Counted from the stretch's first letter, positions 17,001 through 27,099 are shown. The stretch is 64,000 nucleotides of DNA from Chamaesiphon sp. 336R_metabinner_41 (GCA_025359915.1 JANYDE010000039.1:32849-96848); one strand, 5' to 3'. Program-made: numbers and translations. The notes: generated by a model not told the origin, from the sequence alone.

Positions 17001-17908
17001 TCAATATAAGGATAATCGATCGGATCGGGTTGCGTCCCACAACTATACAATTCCGCCCACTGTTTACTACTTTGAATCGGTCGATCGACAGTAGTATTTT
17101 GGGGCAGATATAATCGCCCGCCCACAGCTTGAAAGATCGCCACAGTCTCATCCAGGGCAGCTTGTAGCTCTACCGTTGAGGTGGCATGGAGACGACTAGT
17201 CACCCGATTGAGTGCGGCTTCTTGGTGGGCTTGTTGGCGGACTCGATCGAGTAGCATTGACTGAGTAATTGCCACAGCCAATCGATCGACCACAAACTGA
17301 AGCGATGATAACTCGGTTTCGGTTACTTCCAGCCGATCGGCATGATGGCACACCAGCAAGCCCCATAGCTGCTCCTCTGGCTGGAGCGATGGCAGTTGAC
17401 TTGTGTTTTTGTCTTCAATGACGATCGGCACCACTACAGAGGATTTTACCCCCATCGCCCGCAAATATTCGACATGGCATGGATCCACCTCTCGATACTG
17501 CAAATCCGCACCCGTACTTTGCCCATTTTCGGCGGATGCTAGCGGACTAAGGCCGATCGATTGAGAGTCCAAATCAACGATTGTCCGCACCCGCGCTCTT
17601 AGATATAATTCTCGTGCATAGGGCGGAATATCATCGGCGGGGAAATGTAAATCCAACAGCGAAGGGAGGCGATCTTTAGTCACTGCTTCCGCAATCACTA
17701 AACCATGTCCATCTGGCTGAAACTGATAGATTTTGACTCGATCTGTATCTAAAAAATCCCGCACTTGAGCAACGGTAGCCGCCAAAATTTCCGGTAGTTC
17801 CAACGATCGATTAATCTGCGTCGTCATCTGACTGATCAACCGCTGCTGACTAATAGGTAAATTTAATTCGCTACCAATCTGGGGGTTGTTTTCAGGTAAG
17901 AACGGCAT
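14036..17908 (-). CDS. Hybrid histidine kinase with four GAF domains, cyanobacteriochrome-like
   Basis: 1290 aa, soluble photosensor-type kinase. Domains: GAF1 (about 33-218) with phytochrome-like PCHVEYLRAMGV (Cys144); GAF2 (about 228-463) without a Cys-His motif; GAF3 (about 503-663) with YLQLTQGGRYR and SRCHIEVLE (Cys600), as in red/green cyanobacteriochromes; GAF4 (about 683-843) with DHCF at 752-755, the DXCF second-cysteine motif, and SQCHIDIL (Cys782). Then HisKA (SHELRTP, His872), HATPase (NLLNNAVKF, DTGIGI, GTGLGLALVK), a polyGln linker and a receiver (Asp1209 in LMDIQMPGMDG). Start ATG at 17908 is behind GGAG; a TTG 21 bp upstream is possible. Bilin binding is inferred from motifs. 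It is divergent from a CBS-domain kinase. Confidence 0.88.
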   Translation of the reverse strand: MPFLPENNPQIGSELNLPISQQRLISQMTTQINRSLELPEILAATVAQVRDFLDTDRVKIYQFQPDGHGLVIAEAVTKDRLPSLLDLHFPADDIPPYARELYLRARVRTIVDLDSQSIGLSPLASAENGQSTGADLQYREVDPCHVEYLRAMGVKSSVVVPIVIEDKNTSQLPSLQPEEQLWGLLVCHHADRLEVTETELSSLQFVVDRLAVAITQSMLLDRVRQQAHQEAALNRVTSRLHATSTVELQAALDETVAIFQAVGGRLYLPQNTTVDRPIQSSKQWAELYSCGTQPDPIDYPYIEENLLWQKYLTSVATTPSQDSSSLVPRAWSVEWMRSVYALAELPSGSAIESNIWAVADIYQEPLFRSLTPAFEATNIRGLLIIPLQLGAESIGCLTIFRGDIENELVWAGTCDPDKRQMAPRQSFAAWRQVRTGQAQAWTPADIRLAQALSERFAAAVKQHRLYRQVQFLNANLNQQIQIRTAELEHATANGKQQRALARVLGTLQNAWDVKTTIRTATEEVRQLLEIDRVAIYRFDEDWGGGFMTDCDSIAPGWEQVILATATTWNDSYLQLTQGGRYRDRQVSVVSDIYDANLSRCHIEVLESYHIRAFAIVPVFVGRKLWGLLGMYHHSNPRIWENSEVAFVTQMGKHLGAALQQAELLEITQHKASRVPVMEEQQQALAGVIGKIRESLDLNQIFAATTLEVREFMSADRVGIFRFDPESEYGIGEFISEDVNPLYPSALTYKIQDHCFGDRFAADYNAGKIQAVADIYTAELSQCHIDILAQFDVRANLIIPLRLKDNLWGFLCIHQCANPREWKDWEIDFAHQIATHIGVALYQAQLLENAKEAQRLADEANQAKSEFLAVMSHELRTPLNAILGLSEGLQESIYGELNKLQQTSIATIEQSGQHLLDLITEILDLAKIESGHLELNVVTTSVSHICDSSLTFVRQLAMGKNIQIETHIPPDEDKISIDELRVRQMLINLLNNAVKFTPAGGKVSLSVNRDFDRSLLQFKVIDTGIGIAQENMPKLFQSFVQIDSSLSRQYNGTGLGLALVKRLVEAQNGNIKVTSTPGQGSCFTITLPYVAVCSLPSIPLQQQQQQQQPIPKLQIDKEPESESRVPRLISENLSFTTSSIQPSLTESETIEQPNCQREKPLILLAEDNKTNIETFSLYLTHSGYDLIVANDGIEVIKLAQLHQPDLILMDIQMPGMDGLEAIDKIRHIPEIMHTPIIALTALAMPGDRETCLASGANEYLSKPAKLKQLRQTIQQLIGDRSTSFIPSNSST

Positions 17909-17970
17909 CAATGTTGCTCCGAAAATCAAGGTGTCTGCTTACCTTACAATTCCCCGAAGTCGATCGATTA

Positions 17971-18558
17971 TCACCAAATCGAACCTAGATCGATCGTCAA
18001 CCCAGGTAGTACACCTTCCCCATCCAGAATGGTTGGAGATTGCAATACTTCGACATCCTGCCCTAATCGATAAATCTCTACTTGCTGCTTCTGAGGATCG
18101 ATCAACCAGCCCAGGCGCACCCCCGCCGCTTGATACTCCTCCATCTTCTCTCTCAGTTTTGGCATTCTATCTGTATCAGATCGTAGCTCAATCACAAAAT
18201 CGGGGATTACTTGCGGAAACTTAACACCAGCGGGGACATTTGCAAGCTTAGACTTTTCAATCCAGGTGACATCAGGCGATCTGACGGCTCCATTGGGAAG
18301 GGTAAACCCACCGGATGAATCAAAAGCTCGACCTAGCTTGGTTTGGCGATTCCAGATTTCTAGGTCAGTTCCTAAGCTTAAATTTCGTTCCGAACTTTCC
18401 CAACCTGCTGGTGCCATAACAATTAATTCTCCACTGGCTGTCAATTCTAACGATCGATCTGGATTATCTTGGCACAGCTTCTCAAACTCCTCATGGGTGA
18501 TACGAAGAGTAATGCTCTGAACATCTAATAACAATGGTTTGGTTTCTAAAGATTGCAT
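17971..18558 (-). CDS. Uma2-family (DUF820) endonuclease-like protein
   Basis: 195 aa, full length for the family. Features: ITHEEFEKLCQDNPD, LELTASGELIVMAP, RSPDVTWIEKSKL (conserved Asp), IPDFVIELRSDTD (Glu in the ELxS motif) and MEEYQAAGVRLGWLIDP. The fold is PD-(D/E)XK-like and the proteins are hugely expanded in cyanobacteria, with function still unclear (possibly transposon- or restriction-derived nucleases). It sits between the two sensor kinases, in the same orientation as the GAF kinase, but 41 bp or more separates them, so co-transcription is only possible. Confidence 0.85.
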   Translation of the reverse strand: MQSLETKPLLLDVQSITLRITHEEFEKLCQDNPDRSLELTASGELIVMAPAGWESSERNLSLGTDLEIWNRQTKLGRAFDSSGGFTLPNGAVRSPDVTWIEKSKLANVPAGVKFPQVIPDFVIELRSDTDRMPKLREKMEEYQAAGVRLGWLIDPQKQQVEIYRLGQDVEVLQSPTILDGEGVLPGLTIDLGSIW

Positions 18559-18674
18559 CTGTTACTTTCTCCCCGTCTAGATCGGATTATTTCTATTAGA
18601 ACACGATTCACCATCCCCTAACTTTAGAACTTTTTCTGGGCATTCTAAATATAGTTGGCTCAGGTATATCACAA

Positions 18675-20459
18675 ATGATGCATCCATCTGCGATCGTGGC
18701 ATTTCAATTAGAATCAGCGATCGTTCGCAATCCGCTCATCGTCACTCCAGATACGACGATGCTCGACGCAATCGCCCAAATGAATGCGGCAAATTCACTA
18801 GAAAACATCGATTTTGATCCCCGATTTGCCACGGGAGCGGCGACAACGACAAGTTGTGTATTAGTCGTTGAAAATCAACGATTAGTCGGAATTTTAACCG
18901 ATCGAGATGTGGTGCGTCTGATTGCCGAACCTTTAAATCTAGCTGCTCAATGGAAGGATCTCACCATCGATCAGGTGATGAATTATCCGGTGATTACTTT
19001 GAGTGAAGATGCTTTCACCGACTTGAGTGTAGCGATCGATTTGCTTTGTCAGCATCGGATTCGTCATCTGCCATTAATCGATCGACACGATCGATTAATT
19101 GGCTTGCTAACTCGCGAAAGTTTGCAACAAAGATCCCACCCTAATGAACTGTGGCGCGAGCATGTATTCAAACTTCAAAAAGAACTAACCGATCGGCAGA
19201 TCGATCAAGAACTACTGCTCGAAAGCAACCACCAATTAACCATGAATAACGAAGAACTCGTCCGTGCAACGCTGCTTAAAGATGAATTCCTCGCCAACAT
19301 GAGTCATGAACTCCGAACGCCCCTCAACGCGATTCTCGGTATGACTGAAGGCTTGCAAGAAGGGATCTTTGGCGAAGCAAATCCCTCTCAACTTCAAGCA
19401 GTGCAAACGATCGAACGCAGTAGCAATCATCTGCTCGAATTAATCAACGATATCCTCGATCTAGCTAAAATTGGAGCCGGACAGATCGAACTAGAATGTG
19501 CCCCCACCAACATCTACGATCTGTGCAATTCTAGTCTCGCCTTTGTCAAACAGCAAGCGATCCAAAAACGAATTCGGCTCCAGATTCAACTCCCACCCCG
19601 CATTCCGAATATCTCGATCGACGAACGCCGAATTCGTCAAGTCTTAATCAATTTACTTAACAACGCTGTCAAATTTACCCCCATCGGCGGGAATATTTCT
19701 CTAAATGTCACAATCGAAGCAGACAACACAAGTTCGAGTTTTATTCGATTAGCCGTAATCGACACTGGCATTGGCATCAATAGTGCCGATCTCGATAAAT
19801 TATTCCAGCCATTTATGCAGGTTGATATCGCCTTAAATCGCCAACATAATGGCACAGGTTTAGGATTAGCTTTAGTCAAAGGAATGGTAGAAATGCACGG
19901 CGGTACCGTGCAAGTTTGCAGCGAGGTTGGTGTGGGTAGTCAATTCATCGTCGATCTGCCAATTCCTCAAGGTGAATACGACGAAAATATTCAGGGACTA
20001 ATTGCTCCAGCCTTAGGCTTTTCGCAACCAGATCCGCTCCAACTAGATGCCATAACTGGTGAATCTTCTGGTGAATCATGGACGATTTTGTTAGCCGAAG
20101 ATAATGAAGCAAATATCAGCAGCATTTCCAGTTATCTCAAAGCCAAAGGATATCAAACTATCCTCGCCAGAAATGGTTTAGAAGCAATTAATATCGCCCA
20201 ATCGCAACTACCCAGCCTAATTTTAATGGACATCCAAATGCCCAAAATGGACGGGCTAGAAGCAATTCGTCACATCCGCAACAACCCCCAATTAAATCAG
20301 ATCCCGATCGTTGCACTGACTGCTTTAGCCATGAGTGGCGATCGCGAAAAATGCCTCGAAGCTGGCGCAAACGACTACCTCACCAAACCAGTCAAACTCA
20401 AGCAATTAGCAACTACTATTCAACAGTTTTTAACTGTAGATGCAGCGATCTCCAAGTAA
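18675..20459 (+). CDS. Hybrid histidine kinase with paired CBS domains
   Basis: 594 aa. N-terminal tandem CBS pair (about 18-150: NPLIVTPDTTMLDAI, LVGILTDRDVVRLI; YPVITLSEDAFTDL, LIGLLTRESL), a ligand-sensing module that usually binds adenine nucleotides. After a helical linker come HisKA (SHELRTPLNAILGMTEG, His211), HATPase (NLLNNAVKF, DTGIGI, GTGLGLALVK) and a C-terminal receiver (AEDNEAN, LMDIQMPKMDG, ALTALAMSGD). No membrane spans are visible, so it is a cytosolic energy or nucleotide sensor by inference. The kinase and receiver parts closely resemble those of the divergent four-GAF kinase, suggesting shared origin or output. It is followed by the receiver/degenerate-kinase gene in the same direction. 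Confidence 0.9.
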   Translation: MMHPSAIVAFQLESAIVRNPLIVTPDTTMLDAIAQMNAANSLENIDFDPRFATGAATTTSCVLVVENQRLVGILTDRDVVRLIAEPLNLAAQWKDLTIDQVMNYPVITLSEDAFTDLSVAIDLLCQHRIRHLPLIDRHDRLIGLLTRESLQQRSHPNELWREHVFKLQKELTDRQIDQELLLESNHQLTMNNEELVRATLLKDEFLANMSHELRTPLNAILGMTEGLQEGIFGEANPSQLQAVQTIERSSNHLLELINDILDLAKIGAGQIELECAPTNIYDLCNSSLAFVKQQAIQKRIRLQIQLPPRIPNISIDERRIRQVLINLLNNAVKFTPIGGNISLNVTIEADNTSSSFIRLAVIDTGIGINSADLDKLFQPFMQVDIALNRQHNGTGLGLALVKGMVEMHGGTVQVCSEVGVGSQFIVDLPIPQGEYDENIQGLIAPALGFSQPDPLQLDAITGESSGESWTILLAEDNEANISSISSYLKAKGYQTILARNGLEAINIAQSQLPSLILMDIQMPKMDGLEAIRHIRNNPQLNQIPIVALTALAMSGDREKCLEAGANDYLTKPVKLKQLATTIQQFLTVDAAISK

Positions 20460-20513
20460 TAAATAATAAGTAATAACCATCTTCCTCTCCCATCTCCCAT
20501 CTCCCATCTCCCC

Positions 20514-21572
20514 ATGAACAACTCAATCCTAGTCATTGATGACGAACCGAATAACTTTGAAGTAATTGAGACATTACTATCGATCGATAACTATGATGTC
20601 TATTATGCTAGTAATGGAGAAGAAGCACTTTCCTCATTAGACGCATTTAATCCAGACGTGATTTTACTGGATCTAATGATGCCTGTGATGGATGGATTAG
20701 AAGTATGTAATCGGATTAAATTGATGCGAAAATGGAAGTCTATTCCAATTATTATGGTGACAGCTTCTGCGGGCAAAACAGTGCTTGCTGATTGTTTAGC
20801 CGCAGGTGCTGATGACTTCATTAGCAAACCAGTTGATGGATTAGAACTTAGAGCTAGAGTCAAATCAATGCTGCGAATCAAAAAGCAATTCGATCGGATC
20901 GAAGCCTTAACCAAACTTCAACAGAAAAATATTCTTGGATTAGAACACGATTTAGGTGAATTAGGTTGTGATTTAGCCGTGGGTTTTGCCAATGAATTAA
21001 ATACGCCTTTAAACAATGTTTTAGCACAGCTTGAAAATCTCGAACAAAATATTGACAAACAGAGCCGAGCGGAAATTTTGACTTCAATCAAAATAGCTAA
21101 TAAATCCGCAATTAATTTAGAACAATTAACCTATAAATTCTGGACTTACTTAGAACTTGCGCTAGAGAAAAAGCAATTTGATAACAAAGAAACTTGCAAT
21201 ATTAAAAATATCGTCGAACAGATATCAATCGTCCAATTTCAATCTTCCCACCGAGAAAAAGACTTGAAGATTGCCATGCAAGCTGCCACAGTTGCTGTCA
21301 CTGAACAGCATTGCGAGTGGATACTCAAGGAACTATTCGATAATGCTTTTAAGTCCTCAGAGCCTGGACTAGCTATCAAGATTCACGGTAGAATTATCGA
21401 TCGATCCTATCATCTCTGGATTAGCGATCTTCAAAATGAAATCATCGAATGTCAAGAATTGATCATCGGCTTGAAAATTGTCAAGAAGATAGTTGATATT
21501 TATGAGGGATCTTTTGCCAGAACTATTGTCGGTGAAGATAAAATGATTTGTGTTACTCTTCCGTTAGCGTAG
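20514..21572 (+). CDS. Response regulator fused to a degenerate histidine kinase
   Basis: 352 aa. Residues 1-125 are a receiver (VIDDEPNN, LLDLMMPVMDG phospho-acceptor Asp, TASAG, SKPVDG). The rest looks like a HisKA/HATPase pair, but the phospho-acceptor motif reads FANELNTPL, with Asn in place of His. The ATPase part keeps a partial N-box (LKELFDNAFKSS) and lacks clear DTGxG and GxGLGL motifs. So this is likely a pseudokinase or scaffold output for the upstream CBS kinase, 54 bp away. That spacer is a CATCTCC heptad tract that abuts the ATG, leaving no Shine-Dalgarno. Phosphotransfer among the three proteins of the locus is inference. Confidence 0.82.
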   Translation: MNNSILVIDDEPNNFEVIETLLSIDNYDVYYASNGEEALSSLDAFNPDVILLDLMMPVMDGLEVCNRIKLMRKWKSIPIIMVTASAGKTVLADCLAAGADDFISKPVDGLELRARVKSMLRIKKQFDRIEALTKLQQKNILGLEHDLGELGCDLAVGFANELNTPLNNVLAQLENLEQNIDKQSRAEILTSIKIANKSAINLEQLTYKFWTYLELALEKKQFDNKETCNIKNIVEQISIVQFQSSHREKDLKIAMQAATVAVTEQHCEWILKELFDNAFKSSEPGLAIKIHGRIIDRSYHLWISDLQNEIIECQELIIGLKIVKKIVDIYEGSFARTIVGEDKMICVTLPLA

Positions 21573-21614
21573 GCAGCAGATTGATCAGTAATAAGTTCGA
21601 CATGTGGTGAGGAC

Positions 21615-21647
21615 AAAAACCCGACTTTTCAAAAAAGTCGGGTTTTT
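21615..21647. terminator. Bidirectional rho-independent terminator
   Basis: AAAAACCCGACTTTT and AAAAGTCGGGTTTTT pair almost perfectly around a short loop, with T-runs on both sides. It lies between the convergent receiver/kinase gene and groEL2. The same CCCGACTT...AAGTCGGG stem recurs at 47590-47626. Confidence 0.9.
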
Positions 21648-21730
21648 AGCAGCACTAGTCTGACGATCCTAATTGGCTTGAAGGTTGAGAGAGTTAAACA
21701 CTCTGATCGTAAATTTCGCTATCAACTAAC

Positions 21731-23431
<1,701 letters not shown>

Positions 23432-23447
23432 TCATCTCTTCCAAAAT

Positions 23448-23474
23448 TTAGCACTCTATGACGAGGAGTGCTAA
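23448..23474. promoter_or_regulatory. CIRCE operator of groEL2
   Basis: TTAGCACTC, 9-bp spacer, GAGTGCTAA: an exact match to the CIRCE consensus, 32 bp upstream of the groEL2 start. It is bound by HrcA in other bacteria. The remaining upstream spacer to 23558 contains GGGAGAT heptads. Confidence 0.97.
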
Positions 23475-23558
23475 ACGGATTTTGGTCGATCTGTGTGCGG
23501 TTTTCCGAACTTTAGGAGATGGGAGATGGGAGATGGGGGAGTGGGGGCCTAAACCAAT

Positions 23559-24383
23559 CTAGATGTCTAAAGTTGACACTGGTAAAGAAGTCGATTCAAC
23601 CTTAACCACAAAATTAGGTGTAACTACTGGCATATTTTTAGCTGGGTTAGCAGTAGAATTGGCGGTGGGTGCGAGTGCTAGTTCGGGAGATTGGGGGAGT
23701 TGGGTTTGAATCCAGTTGTCAAATAATTCATCCAACAGCACTTGATACATGTGTTCGTCCAATTTTGGCGATATCAGTTGGTTTAACCGAATAAAGCCGT
23801 AAGATCCATTCAGTTGAAATAGAGGGGACAATTTACCAGGAGCGATCTGAGAAAGGATTTGGAGGATTCCTGATGGTATTTCCTCGATCGAAATTGGCCC
23901 AATTAAACCACCTTTTGAGGCTGTCTCATGCTGGGAATATTCGATCGCCAGTTCGGCAAAGGATTGTTCTCCAGACTGGATCCGAAAGAATAATTCTTGC
24001 GCTAATAAACCATCTTCTACCAACAGCATCGAATATGTAAATCGATGTCTTTTGTGCTGTACCGTCTGATAATAATCACTGACTCGATCTCCCCATCCAG
24101 CTTGTTTGAATTTTTGGAGCTTGATGGTGCGGGTGGTAATGGCGGCGATTTGCTCCGCGTTCATCCCCTGAAATGTGACAATTCCAGCCACTTGGGGAGC
24201 TAGTAGCTCTACTTCTGCGGGAGTGGGTGTCAAGTCAATCTGAAATTCGGCGGCGATCTGATCGATCGATTCCTCAATGGCGATCTCTCGCAACAGTTGA
24301 GGCAATAAGGGGGAATCCTGCAACTGCGCTAACACCTGTGCGCAAGAAATTTGAATATCTCCAATCTGAAGTGCTTGGTTCAT
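23559..24383 (-). CDS. Parvulin-type peptidyl-prolyl isomerase
   Basis: 274 aa from the ATG at 24383 (a TTG at 24413 would add ten residues; the ATG gives an N-terminus MNQALQIG typical of cyanobacterial homologues). The N-terminal SurA-like helical part (about 20-110) is followed by a rotamase domain (about 120-205: KHRFTYSMLLVEDGLLAQELFFRI, SFAELAIEYS, GGLIGPI, GKLSPLFQLNGSYGFIRL). There is no signal peptide, so it is probably cytosolic or exported by another route. The C-terminal 45 residues are low complexity. Similar proteins in cyanobacteria often sit near HlyD/ABC exporters, not seen here. Monocistronic; GGGAGAT heptads lie beyond its 3' end. Confidence 0.8.
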   Translation of the reverse strand: MNQALQIGDIQISCAQVLAQLQDSPLLPQLLREIAIEESIDQIAAEFQIDLTPTPAEVELLAPQVAGIVTFQGMNAEQIAAITTRTIKLQKFKQAGWGDRVSDYYQTVQHKRHRFTYSMLLVEDGLLAQELFFRIQSGEQSFAELAIEYSQHETASKGGLIGPISIEEIPSGILQILSQIAPGKLSPLFQLNGSYGFIRLNQLISPKLDEHMYQVLLDELFDNWIQTQLPQSPELALAPTANSTANPAKNMPVVTPNFVVKVESTSLPVSTLDI

Positions 24384-24413
24384 GAAATAAGCGGATAGCT
24401 GAAACCATCCCAA

Positions 24414-24794
24414 GTAGCGGTAAGCCGATTATAGTCGAGAAGAGGGTAGATGGGAGATTGGAGATTGGAGATGGGATTCAACAACATTACAACAAAATAT
24501 TATTTATTATTCTTTCCCAGCTCCCAACTTATCCCTGCACCTTCCATTCCAATAAAAAACCCCTAAGTATTATTGGTTAATCTGGTAGAAACCAATAATA
24601 TTTAGGGTTGATTAATTTGGGGGTAACTTCAAATCATGAAGTTGTGCCAAAGAAACCAAAAGTTGAACACACAAACACTCTGTACGCATATATTAACTCA
24701 AAGAACAGCTAGTTAATAGCTATAAAGGTATGGAAAAAGTAGGGGATCCGGTACGATCGTTATAATTTAAGAAGCCTACAATCAGACTATTAGC
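24414..24794. other. Intergenic region that may hold a minus-strand small RNA
   Basis: 381 bp without a protein gene. It contains a strong minus-strand terminator (24561-24607) with no gene feeding it, plus a small inverted repeat AACTTCA...TGAAGTT at about 24629-24649 upstream of it. A minus-strand transcript starting near 24770 and ending at about 24555 would explain both. I recognise no known RNA family. 24446-24475 is heptad repeat. Confidence 0.3.
24561..24607 (-). terminator. Orphan rho-independent terminator (minus strand)
   Basis: 18-bp arms with one mismatch (CCCTAAGTATTATTGGTT against AACCAATAATATTTAGGG) and an 11-nt loop. On the minus strand the stem is followed by GTTTTTT. No protein gene ends into it. 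Confidence 0.6.
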
Positions 24795-26486
24795 ATGGAT
24801 GCCGATCGAGCTATCGCAATCATTGAGAGCGTTTTAGCTCCGAAAGTATTGAATTACGTACAGCGCGAAATCATTCGAGGGATTATCGCCGGCAGCAGTT
24901 ATCAGGAAATCGTCAAGCCAGGATCTGAGCAGGTTGATGCAAATGAATCGGAAAAATATAAAATCAGTTATGTCAAAGACGTTGCATCTGAACTATGGAA
25001 GACACTCACGCCGCGATTGGGCAAAAAAGTAACGAAAAAAAGTTTGGCGGCGGTATTACTTTGGTATATAAAACAACCAGGATTTAGATTGGCTGAGGGT
25101 GACGATTCCAGCCTCGAAGATCTTCGCCTGATGTCTCCACAGCGGAGTGATGATATCGAGTCTTCAGGAGCAACCCTAGATATTGATGGTGGATTTTATG
25201 GGCGGGTGGAGGAATTTGCAACTTTGACAGAGTGGTGTTTGGTCAAACGTTGTCGGCTGATCCTTCTCGTTGGCATGGGTGGAATGGGTAAAACCAGACT
25301 AGCCTGGGAGATCGCCCATCGACTAGATCGCCAATTCGATCGCACGATCTGGCGATCCCTCGTCCATGCACCTTCGATCACCGAACTTTGTACCGATTTG
25401 CTCCAGTGTTTGCAGCCGCAGCCGCTGTGGGATCTGCCGGATACGGTGGAAGGGCAAATCGAGCGACTCATCGCCTGTCTCAAGCAAGATCGCTATTTAT
25501 TGGTATTGGATAATGTGGAATCGATTTTAGAGGCGCAAGTTCAATGCGGTCAATATTTACCAGGCTATGATGGTTACGATCGATTATTTAGAGCGATTGG
25601 CGAACTCCCGCACCAAAGTTGTGCGATCCTGACTAGTAGGGAAAAACCACATACTATCGCGCGATCGCAAATTGTTAATCCCCAATTGGTTCGATCAATG
25701 AATATCGATCGCATGACATCCCCAGCCGCCTATCAACTGGTTAAATCCTATGGTTGTCCACAGTTGCCAGCAGCGATGTGGCAGGAAATCCACACCCACT
25801 ACGATGGCAATCCACTAGCTCTAAAGATTGCCGTAATTGCGGCGGTAGAAATGACTGGGGGTGGCGAAAAAATGCTCGAACTGTATCCCCTGATGAAACA
25901 GGGTAAACTCAAATTTCAGAATATCGATGATGTTCTTGCTCGACAATTTGATCGATTATCCGAGATCGAACAACAACTAGTCTACTGGCTGGCGATCGAA
26001 CGAGAACCAATTACTGGCTCCAAATTACGAGCTGATTTAGTCCTTAGTCCTCATGTACCAGGCGACATTATCAATGCGCTCCAATCATTGTCTCGCCGAT
26101 GTATCACTGTTTGTCACGAGCGAAAATGGTCGATTCAACCCGTGATGACAGCCTACGTAATCAGAAGATTAATCGATCGATTTGTCACCGAACTTTCACC
26201 AGATCTCTTGACAAATCTCTCTAGATCGGATAGAGAACACAATTTTTTTCATCTCAATACCTACGCTATCATCCAGTCGAAAAATACAGAGCGTGTGCGT
26301 CAAATCCAAATCCAATCGATCTTACATCCCATCCTCGATCGACTATCGACGATCTGGAAGGATCCCATCGATTTAAGTCAGCATCTCCACCAGATTTTGA
26401 CCCAATGGCAATCTCTCAATCCCATCCCTTCCGGCTATCTGGTAGACAATATTCTGGCGTTGAAAGAGGGCGGAGCTAGGAATTAG
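24795..26486 (+). CDS. NB-ARC ATPase with N-terminal VMAP-M0-like helical domain
   Basis: 563 aa. Residues about 1-95 (VLNYVQREIIRGIIAGSSYQEI ... LWKTLTPRLGKKVTKKSL) match the small helical N-terminal module found on many cyanobacterial conflict/signalling proteins (vWA-MoxR-associated type). An NB-ARC module follows: GFYGRVEEFATL, Walker A GMGGMGKTRLAW, Walker B LLVLDNVE, TSREKP sensor and GNPLALKI (GxP). Winged helix about 390-450. Relatives usually continue into WD40 repeats after a segment like the final GYLVDNILAL; here the protein ends six residues later, so the sensor repeats are missing. It could be a natural short form or a truncation. Related to the broken gene at 85-1125. Confidence 0.85.
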   Translation: MDADRAIAIIESVLAPKVLNYVQREIIRGIIAGSSYQEIVKPGSEQVDANESEKYKISYVKDVASELWKTLTPRLGKKVTKKSLAAVLLWYIKQPGFRLAEGDDSSLEDLRLMSPQRSDDIESSGATLDIDGGFYGRVEEFATLTEWCLVKRCRLILLVGMGGMGKTRLAWEIAHRLDRQFDRTIWRSLVHAPSITELCTDLLQCLQPQPLWDLPDTVEGQIERLIACLKQDRYLLVLDNVESILEAQVQCGQYLPGYDGYDRLFRAIGELPHQSCAILTSREKPHTIARSQIVNPQLVRSMNIDRMTSPAAYQLVKSYGCPQLPAAMWQEIHTHYDGNPLALKIAVIAAVEMTGGGEKMLELYPLMKQGKLKFQNIDDVLARQFDRLSEIEQQLVYWLAIEREPITGSKLRADLVLSPHVPGDIINALQSLSRRCITVCHERKWSIQPVMTAYVIRRLIDRFVTELSPDLLTNLSRSDREHNFFHLNTYAIIQSKNTERVRQIQIQSILHPILDRLSTIWKDPIDLSQHLHQILTQWQSLNPIPSGYLVDNILALKEGGARN

Positions 26487-26580
26487 GGGGGCTGGGAGAC
26501 TGGGGGACTGTTCACTATTAAACCACCCCCTACCCTAGATATCTAATTCTTCACTAGCAAGGGAGTATGTTAGAATAACC

Positions 26581-27099
26581 TTGTTGTTAAGCCATGCACC
26601 GTCTTTGATTAACGTATCTGATATCGATACCCTAGCCCAAGAGCTAGCTACAATTCAACAGACTGGCTCCAAGAAAATCGCGCTGTTGGGTTCCCGCCAT
26701 GTTCCAATTACTCATCAACATCTGATCGAAATGATGAGCTATGCACTAGTACTAGGTGGCAATCGCCTGATTACCTCTGGTGCTGCTGGTACAAATTCTG
26801 CGGCGATTCGTGGTGCGATCAGAGCCAATCGCGATATGTTGACAGTAATTTTGCCCCAAAGTCTCGCTCGTCAGCCGCGTGAGTCCCAAGATCAGTTGCA
26901 AAATGTCATGCATCTAGTCGAAAATCCAGCTCACGATTCACTCTCATTAGGCGAAGCCAGCGCACTCTGCAATCAAGAAATAATTTCTCGCTGTCAGCAG
27001 TTAATCTGTTTTGCTTTTCATGATAGTCGGACACTGTTGCAAACTTGCCATGAGGCGGAAGAACAGCGTAAAGTTGTTACACTATTTTACTTCGACTAA
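26581..27099 (+). CDS. DprA/LOG-like Rossmann protein (DNA recombination-mediator family)
   Basis: 172 aa, a single Rossmann domain of the DprA/SMF superfamily: KKIALLGSRHVPITHQ, RLITSGAAGTNSAAIRGAI (the SGGAxGxD-like loop) and VILPQSLARQPRES. The C-terminus CHEAEEQRKVVTLFYFD is characteristic of a conserved cyanobacterial family annotated as DNA recombination-mediator protein A. Full DprA is about 370 aa with a C-terminal winged helix, absent here, so a role in natural transformation is uncertain; a nucleotide-binding or LOG-like function is possible. Start: TTG at 26581; a second TTG at 26605 is equally plausible. Confidence 0.75.
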   Translation: MLLSHAPSLINVSDIDTLAQELATIQQTGSKKIALLGSRHVPITHQHLIEMMSYALVLGGNRLITSGAAGTNSAAIRGAIRANRDMLTVILPQSLARQPRESQDQLQNVMHLVENPAHDSLSLGEASALCNQEIISRCQQLICFAFHDSRTLLQTCHEAEEQRKVVTLFYFD

